A DNA stretch of 64,000 bases from Nymphalis io (Eukaryota > Arthropoda > Insecta > Lepidoptera > Nymphalidae): assembly GCF_905147045.1 (NCBI RefSeq), contig NC_065897.1, forward strand, positions 3,611,001 to 3,675,000. Direction: 5' to 3'. Made by a program: the position numbers and the translations under genes. Of the stretch, positions 1 through 13,111 are shown in pieces (within the stretch, counting starts at the first letter, position 1; every line of letters begins with the position of its first letter). A model generated the notes under the pieces. It was not told where the DNA came from. It saw only the letters and a program-made list of their open reading frames with translations, and searched no databases.

Positions 1-935
1 TACATAAGCACCGGAGATGCACAAACCGCTGCTCAAACTGACTGTAAAAATGACAATTTAGAAAGAAATTTACATTCTAAATGTGTTAATATTATTCTGT
101 GAGTAATAATAAAGCAAATAAACAGTGGAAGGGTTAATTTGCGGTTGGCTGCTGTTGCCGCAAACAATACAAGTGTTGTACATGTAGTTACATATGTTAT
201 GCATAAGCGAGCTGGCATTGACTACGGTAAGATCTGACCCCACTTTCAAATATTTAACTGAAGTTTGTTACATAAAATTTGCTATTAAATCAATCAAATG
301 CAATTTATAATGAAAAACAAAATGGTAGAAATATAAGTGTCCGAAAATGTTTTTAAAAAGTTTAATACGAGCTGCAAAACGCTTTTGAATAAATTGTCCA
401 GCGTCGGAAAATTGTTGGGCGTTGGCATTGTTTCTCAGTCTCACGAAGTCTATCCAACTTTCCTCATTAGGGCGATCTGTTACGGTGCTATGGAAATGCT
501 TACAATATTTCGATCATGCTCCATAAACAGTAAATACATTTTTATTAAAAGTTATAAGAATCCTTTGACTTATTGGAAAATATACTATGGACAAGGAAAG
601 AATTCCGAAAACATTTTAGCTCTTTAATAACAGGAACAATGTGTTTTATAAATATGTAAGTTGAGATGAGATTACCTAAACATCCAAAGAATTTTCAATC
701 AAATTAAAACTTTCTTATTTTTAAAAACAGGCTTTTATTAGTCGTATCGATAGCAACAACAAAAACAAAGACAAATAAAAATACCTAAATATTATAGAAA
801 AAAAAAATTATAAAATGTATTGTAATAATAAAAAAAAACTTCAATCGATTGTTTTGAAGCGTATATCAAATATAATGAAGTTGATACTGGGCTTATTAGT
901 TTTGACGTATTATGTTATAGGTAAGCTAACGGAAA
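1..935. other. AT-rich, no recognisable gene
   Basis: Contains a 96-codon frame at 337-627 that opens on GTG, with the first Met only after about 50 codons. I see no homology and nothing else. Confidence 0.6.
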
Positions 936-1146
936 AATGGGCCACCTGATGTTAGGTGGTCACCACCGCCCAAAGGCATTGTCGGTGTAAGAAATAATAA
1001 CCATTTCTTACATCGCCAATGCGCAATTAACTTTGGGAACGAAGATATTATATCCCTTGTGCCTGTAGTTACTTTGGCTAACTCATCCTTCAAACCAGAA
1101 CGCAACAATCTTAGTATTGCTGTTTAGATGTAGAATATCCGGTGTT
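936..1146 (-). repeat. Dispersed repeat family B, partial
   Basis: GGGCCACCTGATGTTAGGTG, TGTAAGAAATAATAACCATT and ATCCCTTGTGCCTGTAGTTA match the family. For family B the strand is set so that the TATTCTATAAAA end is 3'. Confidence 0.8.
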
Positions 1147-1277
1147 GTAGTTATGTGTCGGGGCTACCCCGCGATTGCGTGTCCGTTTATTATAAGCAAA
1201 TTCATGTGACCGAGATACGGCATTTATTATCTTATTTGTTTTAACTATTTTCTATCTATATTATATAACCGTAAACC

Positions 1278-1421
1278 GTAACAGCCTGTGAATGTCCCAC
1301 TGCTGGGATAAAGGCCTCCTCTCCTCTTTTTGAGGAGAAGGTTTGGAGCTTATTCCACCACGCTGCTCCAATGCGGGTTGGTAGAATTCACATGTGGCAG
1401 AATTTCAGTGAAATTAGACAC
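1278..1421 (-). mobile_element. SINE family A, 3' half
   Basis: Shows the reverse of the family A 3' end: AACAGCCTGTGAATGTCCCA, the AGGCCTCCTCTCC block, the TTCCACCACGCTGCTCCAAT block and CACATGTGGCAGAATTTC. It stops before the tRNA-like head. Confidence 0.85.
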
Positions 1422-1684
1422 TATATTATATAGAGATATAATATTAACAGAAATATATTATTGTTGAATTTGCTTAAGCAATAAATTATAAAATATGATA
1501 ATTTTTATGTAAAAAAAATGTCTACATAAAATGGTTCTATCGTTATACTCTATTGATGCCTCTTGGCTATTACTTTTTATACTGAAAATTTGTAAACAGT
1601 TATAACACATTAAAAAAAAAAACAAAAGAAGTTCAATCATAATTTGAGGAACATGAATGAATTATAATTTACTAAGATTTCGTA

Positions 1685-1987
1685 AAGCCGAGATGGCCCT
1701 GTGGTAAGAACGCGTGAATCTTAACCGATGATCGTGGGTTCAAACCCGGGCAATAACCACTCAATTTTCATGTGCTTAATTTGTGTTTATAATTCATCTC
1801 GTGCTTAACGGTGAAGGAAAACATCGTGAGGAAACCTGCATGTGTCTAATTTCATTGAAATTCTGCCACATGTGAATTCTACCAACCCGCATTGGAGCAG
1901 CGTGGTGGAATAAGCTCCAAACCTTCTCCTTAAAAAGAGGAGAGGAGGCCTTTAGCCCAGCAGTGGGACATTCACAGGCTGTTACAA
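1685..1987 (+). mobile_element. SINE family A, full length
   Basis: tRNA-like head with A box (GATGGCCCTGTGGTAAGAAC) and B box (GGTTCAAACCC), then the body and the CAGGCTGTTAC end. Flanked by an 11 bp direct repeat AAGATTTCGTA at 1674-1684 and 1988-1998, a clear target-site duplication. Confidence 0.92.
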
Positions 1988-1998
1988 AAGATTTCGTA

Positions 1999-3580
1999 TT
2001 TAATAATTCCCCTAGATCTTCCTCATAAATCTGAAAATCTGTTAGTTAGTTTTTGAATTTATCGCGTTCAAACAGACAGACTTTAAGGGACTCTGTTTTA
2101 TATATTCTGTATTATATGAGAGTGATATATTAAGCAAATAAATACAAATTTTAATAAATTTGTGTATCCAGAAAATTTTTAACATTTTTTGTAATTATTA
2201 TAATGTACTTTTATTTATACTGTTTTGTGGATAAACGAACGGTACTTAATTCTAAAAAAATAGATAGTAAATCTACTTTTAATTTAAAATAGTCTTGTCT
2301 GCATGTTAGTCTTACAAAAATAAAATATGTGATACATATGTGTATGTGTATTGTCCACTTTCATGCTCTCGAAGATATTGCTTAAAATCTATACTTGGTT
2401 TTTTTTTTATTTAGAATAATCGTCAAACTATATAAATAAAAATCCAATGCTGTTCATTGATTAACGTATCACGAGTGGACCAATTTGATTATTCTTGTTT
2501 TAAAATATTTGTAATCATAAAGCTTTTATAAAAAGAAAAATTGGAAAAGTTTGCCGGGAAATTCTCAAATTCGGAAAAAGTGAACGTACTTTTTACTATA
2601 GAATAGGGCCCTACGTAAACAAAAGAGTATCGTGGAAAATTTCGTTACTTAACTGACATTCGACATTTAAATTTAAATTGCCTCAACTTTGATGGTTATC
2701 CATCATCGTCCATTGTTTACGTTATGCGACATTATTATCTTGTTTTTTTTTTTAAATTTATTTCAAGAGATATATGTGTTGATAGTCTTTATTAGTTATC
2801 TGCATAACATTGTTTAAGTGTGTAAAAAGAAGAGTTGATGAATATATACTAGAGGGTTGGTTGCGTAATACCAACACTTTTATATGCTGTGATACTTCAT
2901 CACTCATCAGACCGAAATCTACAGACACCTACCGACAGCTAGTTTGAATTTAAAAAGTTTCGAAAGATCTTACAAGTCCTTTAGTCCTTTTACGAGTATG
3001 AGACAATGTTTGTATTTGGTTATTAAGCTGAGAAAACATTTAAGTCTGCCTAGCCACTGTATCTCTGAAACTACTTCCAATCTGTTTTCATATGCATAGA
3101 GTCATGAATCATTTTCTACTGGCTAGACCGCATCTGGCGCAGTGCTGGACATTCGGTTCTTCGAGTCTATTTTGTTGTAGCTTGTGTTTGAAGTTATTTT
3201 AGTTTTTATGTTTTGGGATTTGAGTTGTAACTTGGCTCAATTCCTCCCACAACAGCATTCATGTCTGGATAGGGGTTTGGTATTAGCAATAAATTATGAA
3301 AAGTTGCAAGGTGTTTTGGATATCAAAAAAAGGTTCATTTGGAGGTTATGGGAGTAAAATTAAAAACTAAGTTAAAAAGCCTGGTGGTAATAAATGAAAT
3401 AGTAGTTTTTCATAAATTTTTGTCTGGATTTAAAACATAACAATACATACACACAATACAATTCAATAGCAAACATAACATACGACTATATAATATTTGT
3501 TAAAAAAATTGATTCGATAAACAAATAATACACAAGCACATACCATTCGATAAAAAATATATAAAAATTCGATTAAAAAT
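1999..3580. other. AT-rich, no recognisable feature
   Basis: Slightly GC-richer patches near 2590-2700 and 3120-3200 have no open frame and no repeat partner that I can see in this window. Confidence 0.6.
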
Positions 3581-3893
3581 GTCCTCCAGACCGATTTTGG
3601 CCACCGCGGCCAATCTCAAGAGAGATTAGCCAACTACGCAGAAGATATTATAGTGCACAAGTGTGTGCGCAAACACAGGTGCACTCTCTATTCCCTAACT
3701 CTCATAATCCGATGGGAAGGCAATCCGACACGACCGGAAAGATTTCAGACGCTGGACGGGAGTCGGGAGTGCACACACTTCCAACTTCCAGACTCCAGGC
3801 TGCTACTGAGAATTTTCTGACAGAAAAACCCAATAACTTTTTATTGGCCCGACCTAGGAATCGAACCCAGGACCTCCGGGTGTGCGGCCTCGA
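3581..3893 (-). mobile_element. SINE family E
   Basis: Reads on the minus strand from a tRNA-like head (right end, reversed B box GGAATCGAACC near 3858) to GTCCTCCAGACCGATTTTGG at the left. Landmarks are CAATCCGACACGACCGGAAA and the GTGTGCGCAAACACAGGTGC block. Confidence 0.85.
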
Positions 3894-3899
3894 TGAAAA

Positions 3900-6100
3900 A
3901 TAATAGAAGGGTCAATACCGCAATGCTTTATGGGTTGCCTAACAATGTAAAAGTCGCAGGTCTTTAAATCAGTCTTTGACTTTGACTTTGTCAAAAGCAT
4001 TTGATTATTTGATTGTGTAGAGCACAAAACGTTTTTATAATACTAATAAAACTTAGAGTTAAAGATCTCTGAATCTCATTGTTTTATCCTAAATTAATAA
4101 ATCAGATATGTAATTAAATATATTAGCAATACATTAAATTTTTTGTCTATTCAGTACAGATTTTATACCGATGCAACTTTGTGCAATATACTCTGGGTAG
4201 GTAGCGTTCCCTGCTCAGTCATTCTATTTGAATTCTAATTGGACTATTGAAAGGGTGAGTGAACCGGTTTATTAACAGGCACAAAGGACATAGCATCTTA
4301 GAATCCATGGATGAAAGCGTACTGAAATTGTTATGAATAACCAACACTTCTAATATTATTACCATCAAATGTTACAGTTGTTATCGATACTTTAAGGTGA
4401 TGCGCAGTTTTTATAACATGTCGAATATTTCTTCCTAAGAATCGCAAGTGAAATTACTCGTAACGAATAATAATACATCTTACTGCGTCAATATTAATGG
4501 ATCTTATGATGGTGATTACTCGATGATGATAAAGAAATGAAGGAGGAAATAAACACACAGATTTACTTCAGACAATATATTACTATTATTATTATTATTA
4601 GTAGTTATGAAGAGGTAAGTTTTGTTTGTTGGGTTGATAGCCCTATGTATTATGTTAATTTGTTGCATATTTTTCGAGATATATCTAAATATGCTGACGT
4701 AGTCAGAGCAAAAATGATCGCTCCAAGAACTATGTAGGTGCTTATAAACTCTGCCAAAAATATAATAGATACAATAAAAAACTTTATAGATATTCGAGAT
4801 TTGTAGATCTTATATTTGTTTTATATTATATAAATTGTAGTTTTATTATGTTTAAAACAAGCAACAAAAACTGCGATAATTGTAGTATAGTTTAATTGCG
4901 AAAAATTACTAGAACAAAAATATTCATGATAACATATTATATAGATGCAGATAAATATAGCTTTTTACTTTTTAAAAATATAGATTATTAACTAAGAGGA
5001 CTTAAAAATATCTCGGGATAAAATCCTTATTTTACCCGAAAGAAGTCAGAACAGGTAGGGCACCGAAAAATAAAGACAATTTGATCAAAATGTAATAAAA
5101 TTTCCAAAAAAAAACAAACATTTTTACATTAAACGTACAAATATTTACTTATGAAGGTATTGCATACTCAAATATTTTATGTTAAAGAGATCCATTAAAC
5201 AAAAATCATAATACTTGAGACTGACTGAGAGGTATCCCTTGAGGAAATCCGGTTAAGGAATAATTTTCGTAGGTTTAATTCGATACCTACTCCATAAAGT
5301 AAATGGTGGCTGGATATTTATATTATTTTGTTTTCTTATTATTATTAATGGATAATAATTTATTATAAAATAAAGTAATGATATCAAAAGTAATATAGAA
5401 AAATACTTGTTGTAAATAAATTAGTATACGAGGCGAAAAAAAATGAAAATTTTAGCATTTTATGTTTTTTTATTTATTTCTTTTGACGAATCGTTAAAGC
5501 TTAAAAAGTTAGAAATTTCACGACCAAACATTTCTAATTCGTTTATTCTATCCGCACGGAAAATTTGAATTATCGTAAACTGTGTATCGTATTCACACGA
5601 TTTGACTGCTGATTAAGTATTCAAATGGCCATGATCGCTAGATAATAGCTTCTCGTCCGGATTACTAAATTTATTCATAACGAACATACAAATCGATAGC
5701 GCCTATGCATATTATATAAATACACTAACGATATACCTCGGTTTCGCTTTAACACTTAAATAAAAATAAAATGTATATAATAAAAAGGGCTATTACAACA
5801 ATACTAGTTTGTCCAGTGTAGTCATGATGATGGCAACACACCTGATGAACTTGGTTTTGTTTCGAGATGTCACATTAACAAATTATATCCGAGAAACTAG
5901 ACGAAAAAATATTTTATTACCAAATGATGTTACTGACGCTTACAGTAAAAATATTTGAATCCAGGAGTAATTATGCAAAAAAAAAATCATACATAACTAC
6001 TCGTGGCAGGAGGGCTGATTTAATTTTAGCCCAGAGAATCGGTATTGCTATTCAACGGAAAAATGTTTTAAGATCTCTTGCCTCCTTTCCACGTGCTCGT
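3900..6100. other. AT-rich, no recognisable feature
   Basis: Short frames at 4537 and 5924 look like chance. Small ATT runs near 4580. Confidence 0.6.
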
Positions 6101-6106
6101 GGTTTA

Positions 6107-6418
6107 CAGTAACAGTAACAGTAACAGCCTGTTAATGTCCCACTGCTGGGCTAAGGCCTCCTCTCCCTTTTGAGGAGAAGGTTTGGAGCTTATTCCACCA
6201 CGCTGCTCCAATGCGGATTGGTAGAATACACATGTGGCAGAATTTCAATGAAAATAGACACATGCAGGTTTCCTCACGATGTTTTCCTTCACCGTTAAGC
6301 ACGAGATGAATTATAAACACAAATTAAGCACATGAAAATCCAGTGGTGCTTGCCCGGGTTTGAACCCGCGATCATCGGTTAAGATTCACGCGTTCTTACC
6401 ACTAGGCCATCTCGGCTT
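6107..6418 (-). mobile_element. SINE family A, full length
   Basis: Complete copy with the tRNA-like head at the right (GGTTTGAACCC reversed B box near 6357, CCATCTCGGCTT end) and a (CAGTAA)n tail at the left, 6107-6126. Confidence 0.9.
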
Positions 6419-6544
6419 ATACAGTTGCTATTTTGGTTTTGATCTGTATATATTATCTTAGTTACTAATGTATATAATCCTTATGTAAATAGAAGTTTCA
6501 AGTGAGTAAATGAATATTAATCTTGTTAAAATAATTGAGATGAT

Positions 6545-6705
6545 CCAGTCGATAGGACAAGTGTTTTCTATCGAAGATCATGAGCTCAAATTCGTTTGAG
6601 TTTCCATATGCTCCTTGTATGACTAGAGCGTGGTGAATTATTAGCTCCAAACCTTATTACGTGGAGAAGAAGCCAGCAGTTGGATATTAATGGGCTATTA
6701 CTTTT
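6545..6705 (+). mobile_element. SINE family A, decayed
   Basis: Retains CGAAGATCATGAGCTCAAAT in place of the B-box region, then AGAGCGTGGTGAATTATTAG and AGCCAGCAGTTGG. Old, internally deleted copy. Confidence 0.55.
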
Positions 6706-7431
6706 ATTCAGTCTTTTTATGGCTACTACGATCGAGAAATAGGTGAAATTCCTAATTTATAATGTGAACCGCATCAGAATTAATTCAGTACCTATCCGAA
6801 AGCACTAATATGACACATTGACAAGGGTTTTGTTTGTATTCTAAGTAGTATTTAATAAAAACGTATAGGTCATATTGAAAAGTAAATTGTTTCTTATACT
6901 GTTAGTAATTTCCTGTTGAAAATAACTATCAACAAACTCCTATACATTTTTGACAGGTTGGATAAAATGAGAGTAACTTTAATGTATGCACTTAATACGA
7001 AAACTTTAGTAGATTTGATCAAAAAAAAGTGGGTAAATATGTTGATCGTGTCTTGGGATGGTATGATGAATGATCTCTTTTCATTCATCACTCGATCCCC
7101 TTTGGGCATAAACTACTTTTTACTATCAACATATCACTAGTATTTATTTGTGTTTTTCGTACAAAGCTAACATTATTTTGCTAAACTGTTTACATTACAT
7201 AACAGCTTGTTATGACTGGTAGAATAAACTTTTTCACTTAAACTTACTACACCTACATTAAGTTCGATCGTAAGCATGCTTAAATAACTAAATCCTGACA
7301 ATTCTTAGAAGTCGAGACCCCAAAGCTCAGATAGCTGTATAGCGTAGAACAAGATATGAAGACAATCCGTGTAAAGAACTGGAGAGAGAAAGCCAAGAAA
7401 AATCAGCTTCATCCACTTCAAAAGAGAAAGA

Positions 7432-7457
7432 ACGCACGCCACGCACGCACGCACGCA
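7432..7457. repeat. (ACGC)n microsatellite
   Basis: Interrupted run of ACGC units starting AACGCACGCCACGCACGCAC. Confidence 0.85.
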
Positions 7458-7582
7458 GCTGTAACGCCTCGGTGAATCCGAGTTAGTGCGATTTTTCTAC
7501 GAAGTTTTTTACTTTTTTATCTTTTGATGGGAAATTTTCACTTCACATGAGTTTTAACGCAAATATATAAATTATATATATA

Positions 7583-7745
7583 ACTCATAGCGGCCCACCC
7601 CGACTTCGTCCAGATTTGAATTTTTTTTATATAAAATAAAATGTAGCCTACAGTTAGTCGCTGATAATATAGTTTTTAATAGGTGACAGAAATTTTAAAA
7701 TCGCTGATGGAGATTTTTAGTTTATTAAAAAAAACATAAAAAAGA
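7583..7745 (-). mobile_element. LINE- or helitron-like fragment
   Basis: GCGGCCCACCCCGACTTCGT followed by an AT-rich part with AAAATGTAGCCTACAGTTAG. The CCCCGACTTCG motif is typical of lepidopteran element ends. Boundaries are approximate. Confidence 0.35.
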
Positions 7746-8102
7746 TTTGCCTTTATACTATTAATATAGAAGTATAGAGAAGATACAAACAACATCGAGC
7801 CAATCGATCTCTCTGACCATACTTCGCTTTATTTCATTTCTTGTAATAATAATTCTAACACGACCGGTCAAATTGTTTGCGGCAAATTACAAAGTGTTTG
7901 TGGCCATTTTCATTAAATGGAAACGTTTAAGATCAACATTACGCTATTAAATCTTTTTTTTATATATTAAATGACAAAAATATATTGTTTTTTAATTTGT
8001 CCCATTCGCATAAGTTAAAAATGGTTATTATGAATTAACATCAAAATATATTGCTTGTGATTTTTCTATAGACATCTGACTACAGGCATAAGGAACGTAA
8101 CA

Positions 8103-8215
8103 ATTTCATTCCCAAGATTGGTGGCGTATTGGCAATGTAAGGAAGGATTAATCACCAATGTCTATAGGTGGTACTGACCACTTAACACCAGTTGACCCAT
8201 TTGACCGTTCGAATA
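8103..8215 (+). repeat. Dispersed repeat family B, partial
   Basis: TTCATTCCCAAGATTGGTGG, CAATGTCTATAGGTGGTACT and ACCACTTAACACCAGTTGAC match the 3' half of the family, with small deletions. Confidence 0.7.
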
Positions 8216-9892
8216 CCAATACCAATAAAAAGAAGATTTTATACTTATCGTTCACTTGGAAAATGCCCAGACTGACAGTTTCACATAACCAGCTGTATTA
8301 AAAAAAATGCAGCACACAAATATATAAAGTCTAAAATATTATAGTTTCAAGTTAATATGAAAAAAAAAATTTTTTTTAAATAAATACAAAAAAATAACTT
8401 AAATATTTACAGTAGTGAATTTGAATATAAAGGAACAGAAAAACAAATAGAAAACTGATATCATATTTTTTTATATTTATGCTTTATCCCTAGTATGTTA
8501 AAACTGCTAACATTAGTTGATATGCTGCAGTATTTGAAACCCCATACTGCTAATTGGCGAATAATCACCGAATGATGGCGACATTTGTGGTTACTGCTTC
8601 TAAAATTCATTCTCGAATGTTCGGCCTGGACCTCTTCAGCTTAAGCCTCATTCACGCTTCTTTTTTATCAATTTCTAATATTTTTTTAATTTATGTCACA
8701 AAATACATAAATAATTACGACAATAGTACAATACAGTGTGATACATCACATACATTTATAATAATGATGACATAACAACGCACGAGAAGTTATTTGGCCT
8801 TACCTACCTTAGTAAACATTCGGACAAGACTTAAAATAAAATGATTTTTCATCAACTTTAATTAACGCAGTGATGGCTATCACTCCGTTATCTACGAGTC
8901 TGCCATTTGCGTCTATGCCTGTAAATATTCTCAGCAAAGCGGATGTATGATCCGGCGTCGAAACGTCATCATGCATGGCCTATTAGAATGGGTAATATAA
9001 GCTGCAGTGCATGCCACGAGCATGTAATTGTAGCAGTACATCACATGCGATGTATCATGCGCGTATCATTATACGCGATACTTAAAAATAATCAAATAAC
9101 AAAAATAAATTAAACAAAAGCTTTAAAATTAATTTAATAATATATAATCTATTAAATTAAATAAGAAAATTATGCAATTTAAAATCAAAACGTACACACT
9201 ATAATTTTTATAAACAACGGACTTAATCAGTTAAGCTGTTTATATTTAATTAATTATTTACTTTTATAAACACCGCTCCTCTTATAACTCAAAATGTAAG
9301 CAGAAATCCTTGATAGTAAGCTAATTTCTAAAGCGTCTGCAGCGTACTAACGTATTTCCGCAAGGTTTTATAAGAAAAACTCCTAAGCACAGTTTAATTT
9401 ACTATATTTATTTATTTGTATATTCATTACAAAGTCGCGCTAAATAATTTATTTATCAATCTGTGAATCATATTTTTACAAACAATTGTATTATTATTAA
9501 TTATTATTAAACAAAATGTTACAATATTATTGCTAGAATACTCCACCTTATAAATCCACTATAAACATTTTATTTTTATACCGTTACTAAGAAAGCCGTA
9601 TTTTTTTCCATTGATGTCATTTATTTTTTTATAAAAGCCTATCGAAAATACCTTTTCTATTTATCAGATTGAAATCCTAAGTCGGTTTAACGATTAACAA
9701 AATGAGCTTTCAATTCCAGTAGACATAAATAAAATTAATGATTGCTTCGAAATATATTTCAAATAAAGAACTTAAACACAGAAGAATCTATTTTTTACTT
9801 TTACAGATCTGTCATTCTAGTTTCTGTAAGATCCAAGTTTAGAAAGTTGTAGAACTCTGGTTACAAATCCTATGAACTAATTATGCACTTTT

Positions 9893-10022
9893 AATTAAAA
9901 GGCGGCAATGCACCTGCAAGCCCTCGGGTGTTACAGCTGTATGGACACCGCCCATGGCGCCCATGGTAGTCATTTTCCATCAGGTCAACCTCCTGTTCGT
10001 TTGCCCCTCTTACATAAAAAGA
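9893..10022 (+). repeat. Dispersed repeat family C
   Basis: GGCGGCAATGCACCTGCAAG, GACACCGCCCATGGCGCCCA and CCATCAGGTCAACCTCCTGT then CGTTTGCCCC. I remember this as a common lepidopteran dispersed sequence, from memory only. Confidence 0.6.
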
Positions 10023-10124
10023 AATCACAATTAATTTAATTTAAAAGGATTTTAAAGAAAAAAAGAAAACTACTTCACTTCTTCTAGCGACACATTGTAT
10101 TGACGGGTATCAATATAAAAATTA

Positions 10125-10184
10125 AGATATAACATTGTATAGCATCGCTATACAATGTTATATCTATCTATACAATGTTATATC
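10125..10184. repeat. Perfect hairpin with a duplicated right arm
   Basis: AGATATAACATTGTATAGC (10125-10143) is followed after 3 bases by its exact reverse complement (10147-10165), giving a 19 bp stem. The right arm is then repeated nearly exactly at 10165-10183. Confidence 0.8.
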
Positions 10185-10189
10185 TTTAC

Positions 10190-11599
10190 TAGCTCACGGC
10201 TTTTTCAGATTATTCGGCCCATTAAATAATGATCCCTCTTATTTACCGGCTATATAGCGCAAGATTTTCGGTTTCTGGTTCCTGTGCATAGCCACAATAT
10301 TATTAAACATTACGAAACATTTATTACTATTTATAAAGATTTAAACATTTTATTGTTATAAAATTATAATCGGTCTTAAAAACTGTTAAATGTAGCAGAA
10401 TAGAATAATTTACATACTTTATTACTTACAGCAACTTTCAACTTACTTAGTCGTAAATTTTTCTTCCTCGACCTTATCTTGGTTTCTTTCCGTGACTTAT
10501 TTTCAAAAAACGGTCGTTGGCCAGCTGATGCGTTCTCTTATCATGAAGTTATCTGTTTATCTTACAAACTCCACCCACTGATTTAACTTCCAAAGTTAAA
10601 TCGAAAATGATTTTGCAGCGTAGTTTTGGCGAAACGATTAAAACTAAACTTAGACATGATGCATGTCAAACTGGTTTGCTGATATAAACGCTGACACAAT
10701 TGATCAAGAATTGATGAGATATTAAACATATCAGAATGAACTTAACGCTTTGACTGACTGAAGATATAAGATATTTAATTGAAGAAATAAAATATAATAT
10801 ATAAAAACAACCATATATATAAATTAAATAAATCAGATAAATTAGCATAATCAACCTTTACCTTTGAATATTAAACAAATAAACTATATTTTTTTCAAAT
10901 CAATTAAACTGAGACACCAATCTTTTCTTATTTTAAATTAATTACATTTATAAATGGAATTGTCTTACATCGATGCTCCGACCGAAAAAAGCGGTAATAT
11001 CTCATTACACCAATAAAACCATTAAAAATATCTTTAAACTGTGGAGATGACCATGAAATAGGTAAATAAGGACCATTTTATCAAACTAGATTAAAAAAAT
11101 GGTAGACAGAAAAAATAAATAAGATTAAATGCATATTATATTTATACGCATATACACTAATATTGTAAATTCTTATGGTGTAAATTCCATTGCATTTTCA
11201 TTTAAGAAGACAGGGCTATTGGTAACGGGAAATGATTTTAATGACTTTGGAAATCACAAAGAAAATAATGAAGTTTATTATCTTGATTTGAAGTGATATA
11301 TCCTTCTTCTTTATAAAAAATAAGTTTTGTGATAAATATTAATTTTGAAATTTTACTGATATTATTTAAAAATAAACTAAAAGTTTCATGAGTTCTTTTC
11401 CCTTGGTATTCTAGCAGTATAAATAGGTAATATATATTATGGAAATCGTAGTGTCAAACTAAGTCAGATTGTAATATGTAATATTAGACGTAATACGAAT
11501 TATTATTAAATATTATTGGAGAATATCTGTAATCTTTTATATTAATCAATAATAATCTATATTTGACTTGGTCAAAGTGAAATCATCAAATCATTTAAA
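10190..11599. other. AT-rich, nothing recognisable
   Basis: A small helitron-like end (CTAGCTCACGGC near 10190) may be present. Otherwise no feature. Confidence 0.55.
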
Positions 11600-11899
11600 A
11601 AGCCGAGATGGCCCTGTGGTAAGAACGCGTGAATCTTAACCGATGATCGTGGGTTCAAACCCGGGCAAGCACCACTGAATTTTCATGTGCTTAATTTGTG
11701 ATTATAATTCATCTCGTGCTTTACGGTGAAGGAAAACATCGTGAGGAAACCTGCATGTGTATAATTTCACTGAAATTCTGCCATATGTGAATTCTACCAA
11801 CCCGCATTGGAGCAGCGTGGTGGAATAATCTCCAAACCTTCTCTTCAAAAAGAGGAGAGGAGGCCTTTAGCCCAGCAGTGGGACATTCACAGGCTGTTT
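11600..11899 (+). mobile_element. SINE family A, full length
   Basis: A box, B box (GGTTCAAACCC), body and GACATTCACAGGCTGTTT end are all present. I could not read a target-site duplication. Confidence 0.9.
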
Positions 11900-12712
11900 C
11901 GGTAATCTATATCTTTAATCTGGCAACAAGAACATTGACAGATACTTTTTATGGCGGGAAAATGATAGACTTTGAATGCTTTTCACGAGAATCGCGGTAA
12001 TTGCGTGTTGAGATCTAGATTTTACTTAATATACGCTTATGCAAAAAAAATGTTCTCAAAACGTTTTTGACCCACATCTATATATGTTAAGGTACTTCTT
12101 ATTTATATGAAAGCTTTTTTTTTTCAAATATATGTCATTCTTATCAATAGATACGTATGTTTTAATGGAATACCGTTAAAGCATACGTGTTGAAACTGAT
12201 TGTAGCGTGATTTTGGCTCTCCTGTAAAATTTTGATTTTCATAATATAACCGCTTTACTCGGTTGGGGCGTCGACATAATAATATTACTTATCTAATACA
12301 TAAATAAAGTATTTATTTTCTGTGTCATTGTAAATAATATCCCTGTTTACGTATTGGTATGTATATATATGTAGGTATAAATACGACCTAGCCTATTTAC
12401 TCTTAAATTTTTTCAAATCTCATAACTTCTTTTTACATGTTCTGTAATTCATTTTGTCATATTTTTAGCCAGTTATATATGATACAAAAGCTGTCTAGAC
12501 ACTTGTTTGAAATCAAATTAATATAGAATATTAGAAGTCCCAATTAATAAAATCGTTTTATTTACATTAGCACTAAATTACGTTTTATTGAAATTACTTT
12601 GAAATAATTAAATAAAATACTACTAATAAGTAATCAACTGGGCTGTGTTTCAATTTCCAAACGATTTTTATGTATGCATTTGATCGGTTTTTTCTTAAAA
12701 TAAAAAAATACG

Positions 12713-13111
12713 TTATACTCTTATTATTTTATCGAAGTACAGTCGAAAAATGCTGAAATAGGAAAATTCGAATACAATTCCAATTTTTGAGAACATTTTT
12801 ATAAATATAATATTTTTTATTCGTTTTATTTCTGTTATCGTTATTGACTGAAACAAACTTAAAACAGTTTCTGTTTTACATTCAAATTTATTTTTATTAA
12901 CATAGAATTCTCTGTGAAATGTTATGTTGAGTTTTATATTATGTATATTCGTGCGAGTCTGATAAGTGATATATTGAGACTTAGAATAAGATTGAGTAGA
13001 TCGGCGAAGACACCATCGGACACTGCGCGTCACACCCGGATGGTATGTATAGTGGTATAGATGGAGCATGTGATCTTCATAGAGGCCCCAGAGCCATTCC
13101 ATGATGGCCAT
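12713..13111 (-). CDS. Open stretch with coding-like start, unassigned
   Basis: A 132-codon ATG frame. The first 45 or so residues have balanced composition (MAIMEWLWGLYEDHMLHLYH, then YTYHPGVTRSVRWCLRRST). The frame continues upstream to 13141 as FITLGSDRSAFT before a TGA. From about residue 50 on it turns into the Ile/Lys/Phe-rich translation typical of AT-rich non-coding DNA. If anything is real, it is an exon or fossil within 12985-13145. I recognise no family, and no convincing splice acceptor was seen. Confidence 0.2.
   Translation of the reverse strand: MAIMEWLWGLYEDHMLHLYHYTYHPGVTRSVRWCLRRSTQSYSKSQYITYQTRTNIHNIKLNITFHREFYVNKNKFECKTETVLSLFQSITITEIKRIKNIIFIKMFSKIGIVFEFSYFSIFRLYFDKIIRV

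Larger units (their letters stand above)
6710..9890. other. AT-rich with repeat fragments only
   Basis: Apart from the element pieces at 7583 and 8103 and the ACGC run, nothing recognisable. An opposed pair of short frames at 6894-7140 is low-complexity. Confidence 0.55.

Noticed and set aside
337..627. 96-codon frame near the left end
   Set aside because: It opens on GTG, its first Met comes after about 50 codons, and there is no family resemblance or splice support.
6132..6320. Frames sharing MFIIHL...GKHREETCMCL at 6132, 24035 and 61557
   Set aside because: The shared peptide is only the translation of SINE family A, so it is not a protein family.
7432..7457. CRISPR-like short repeats
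   Set aside because: A simple ACGC run without spacers, in a eukaryotic genome.
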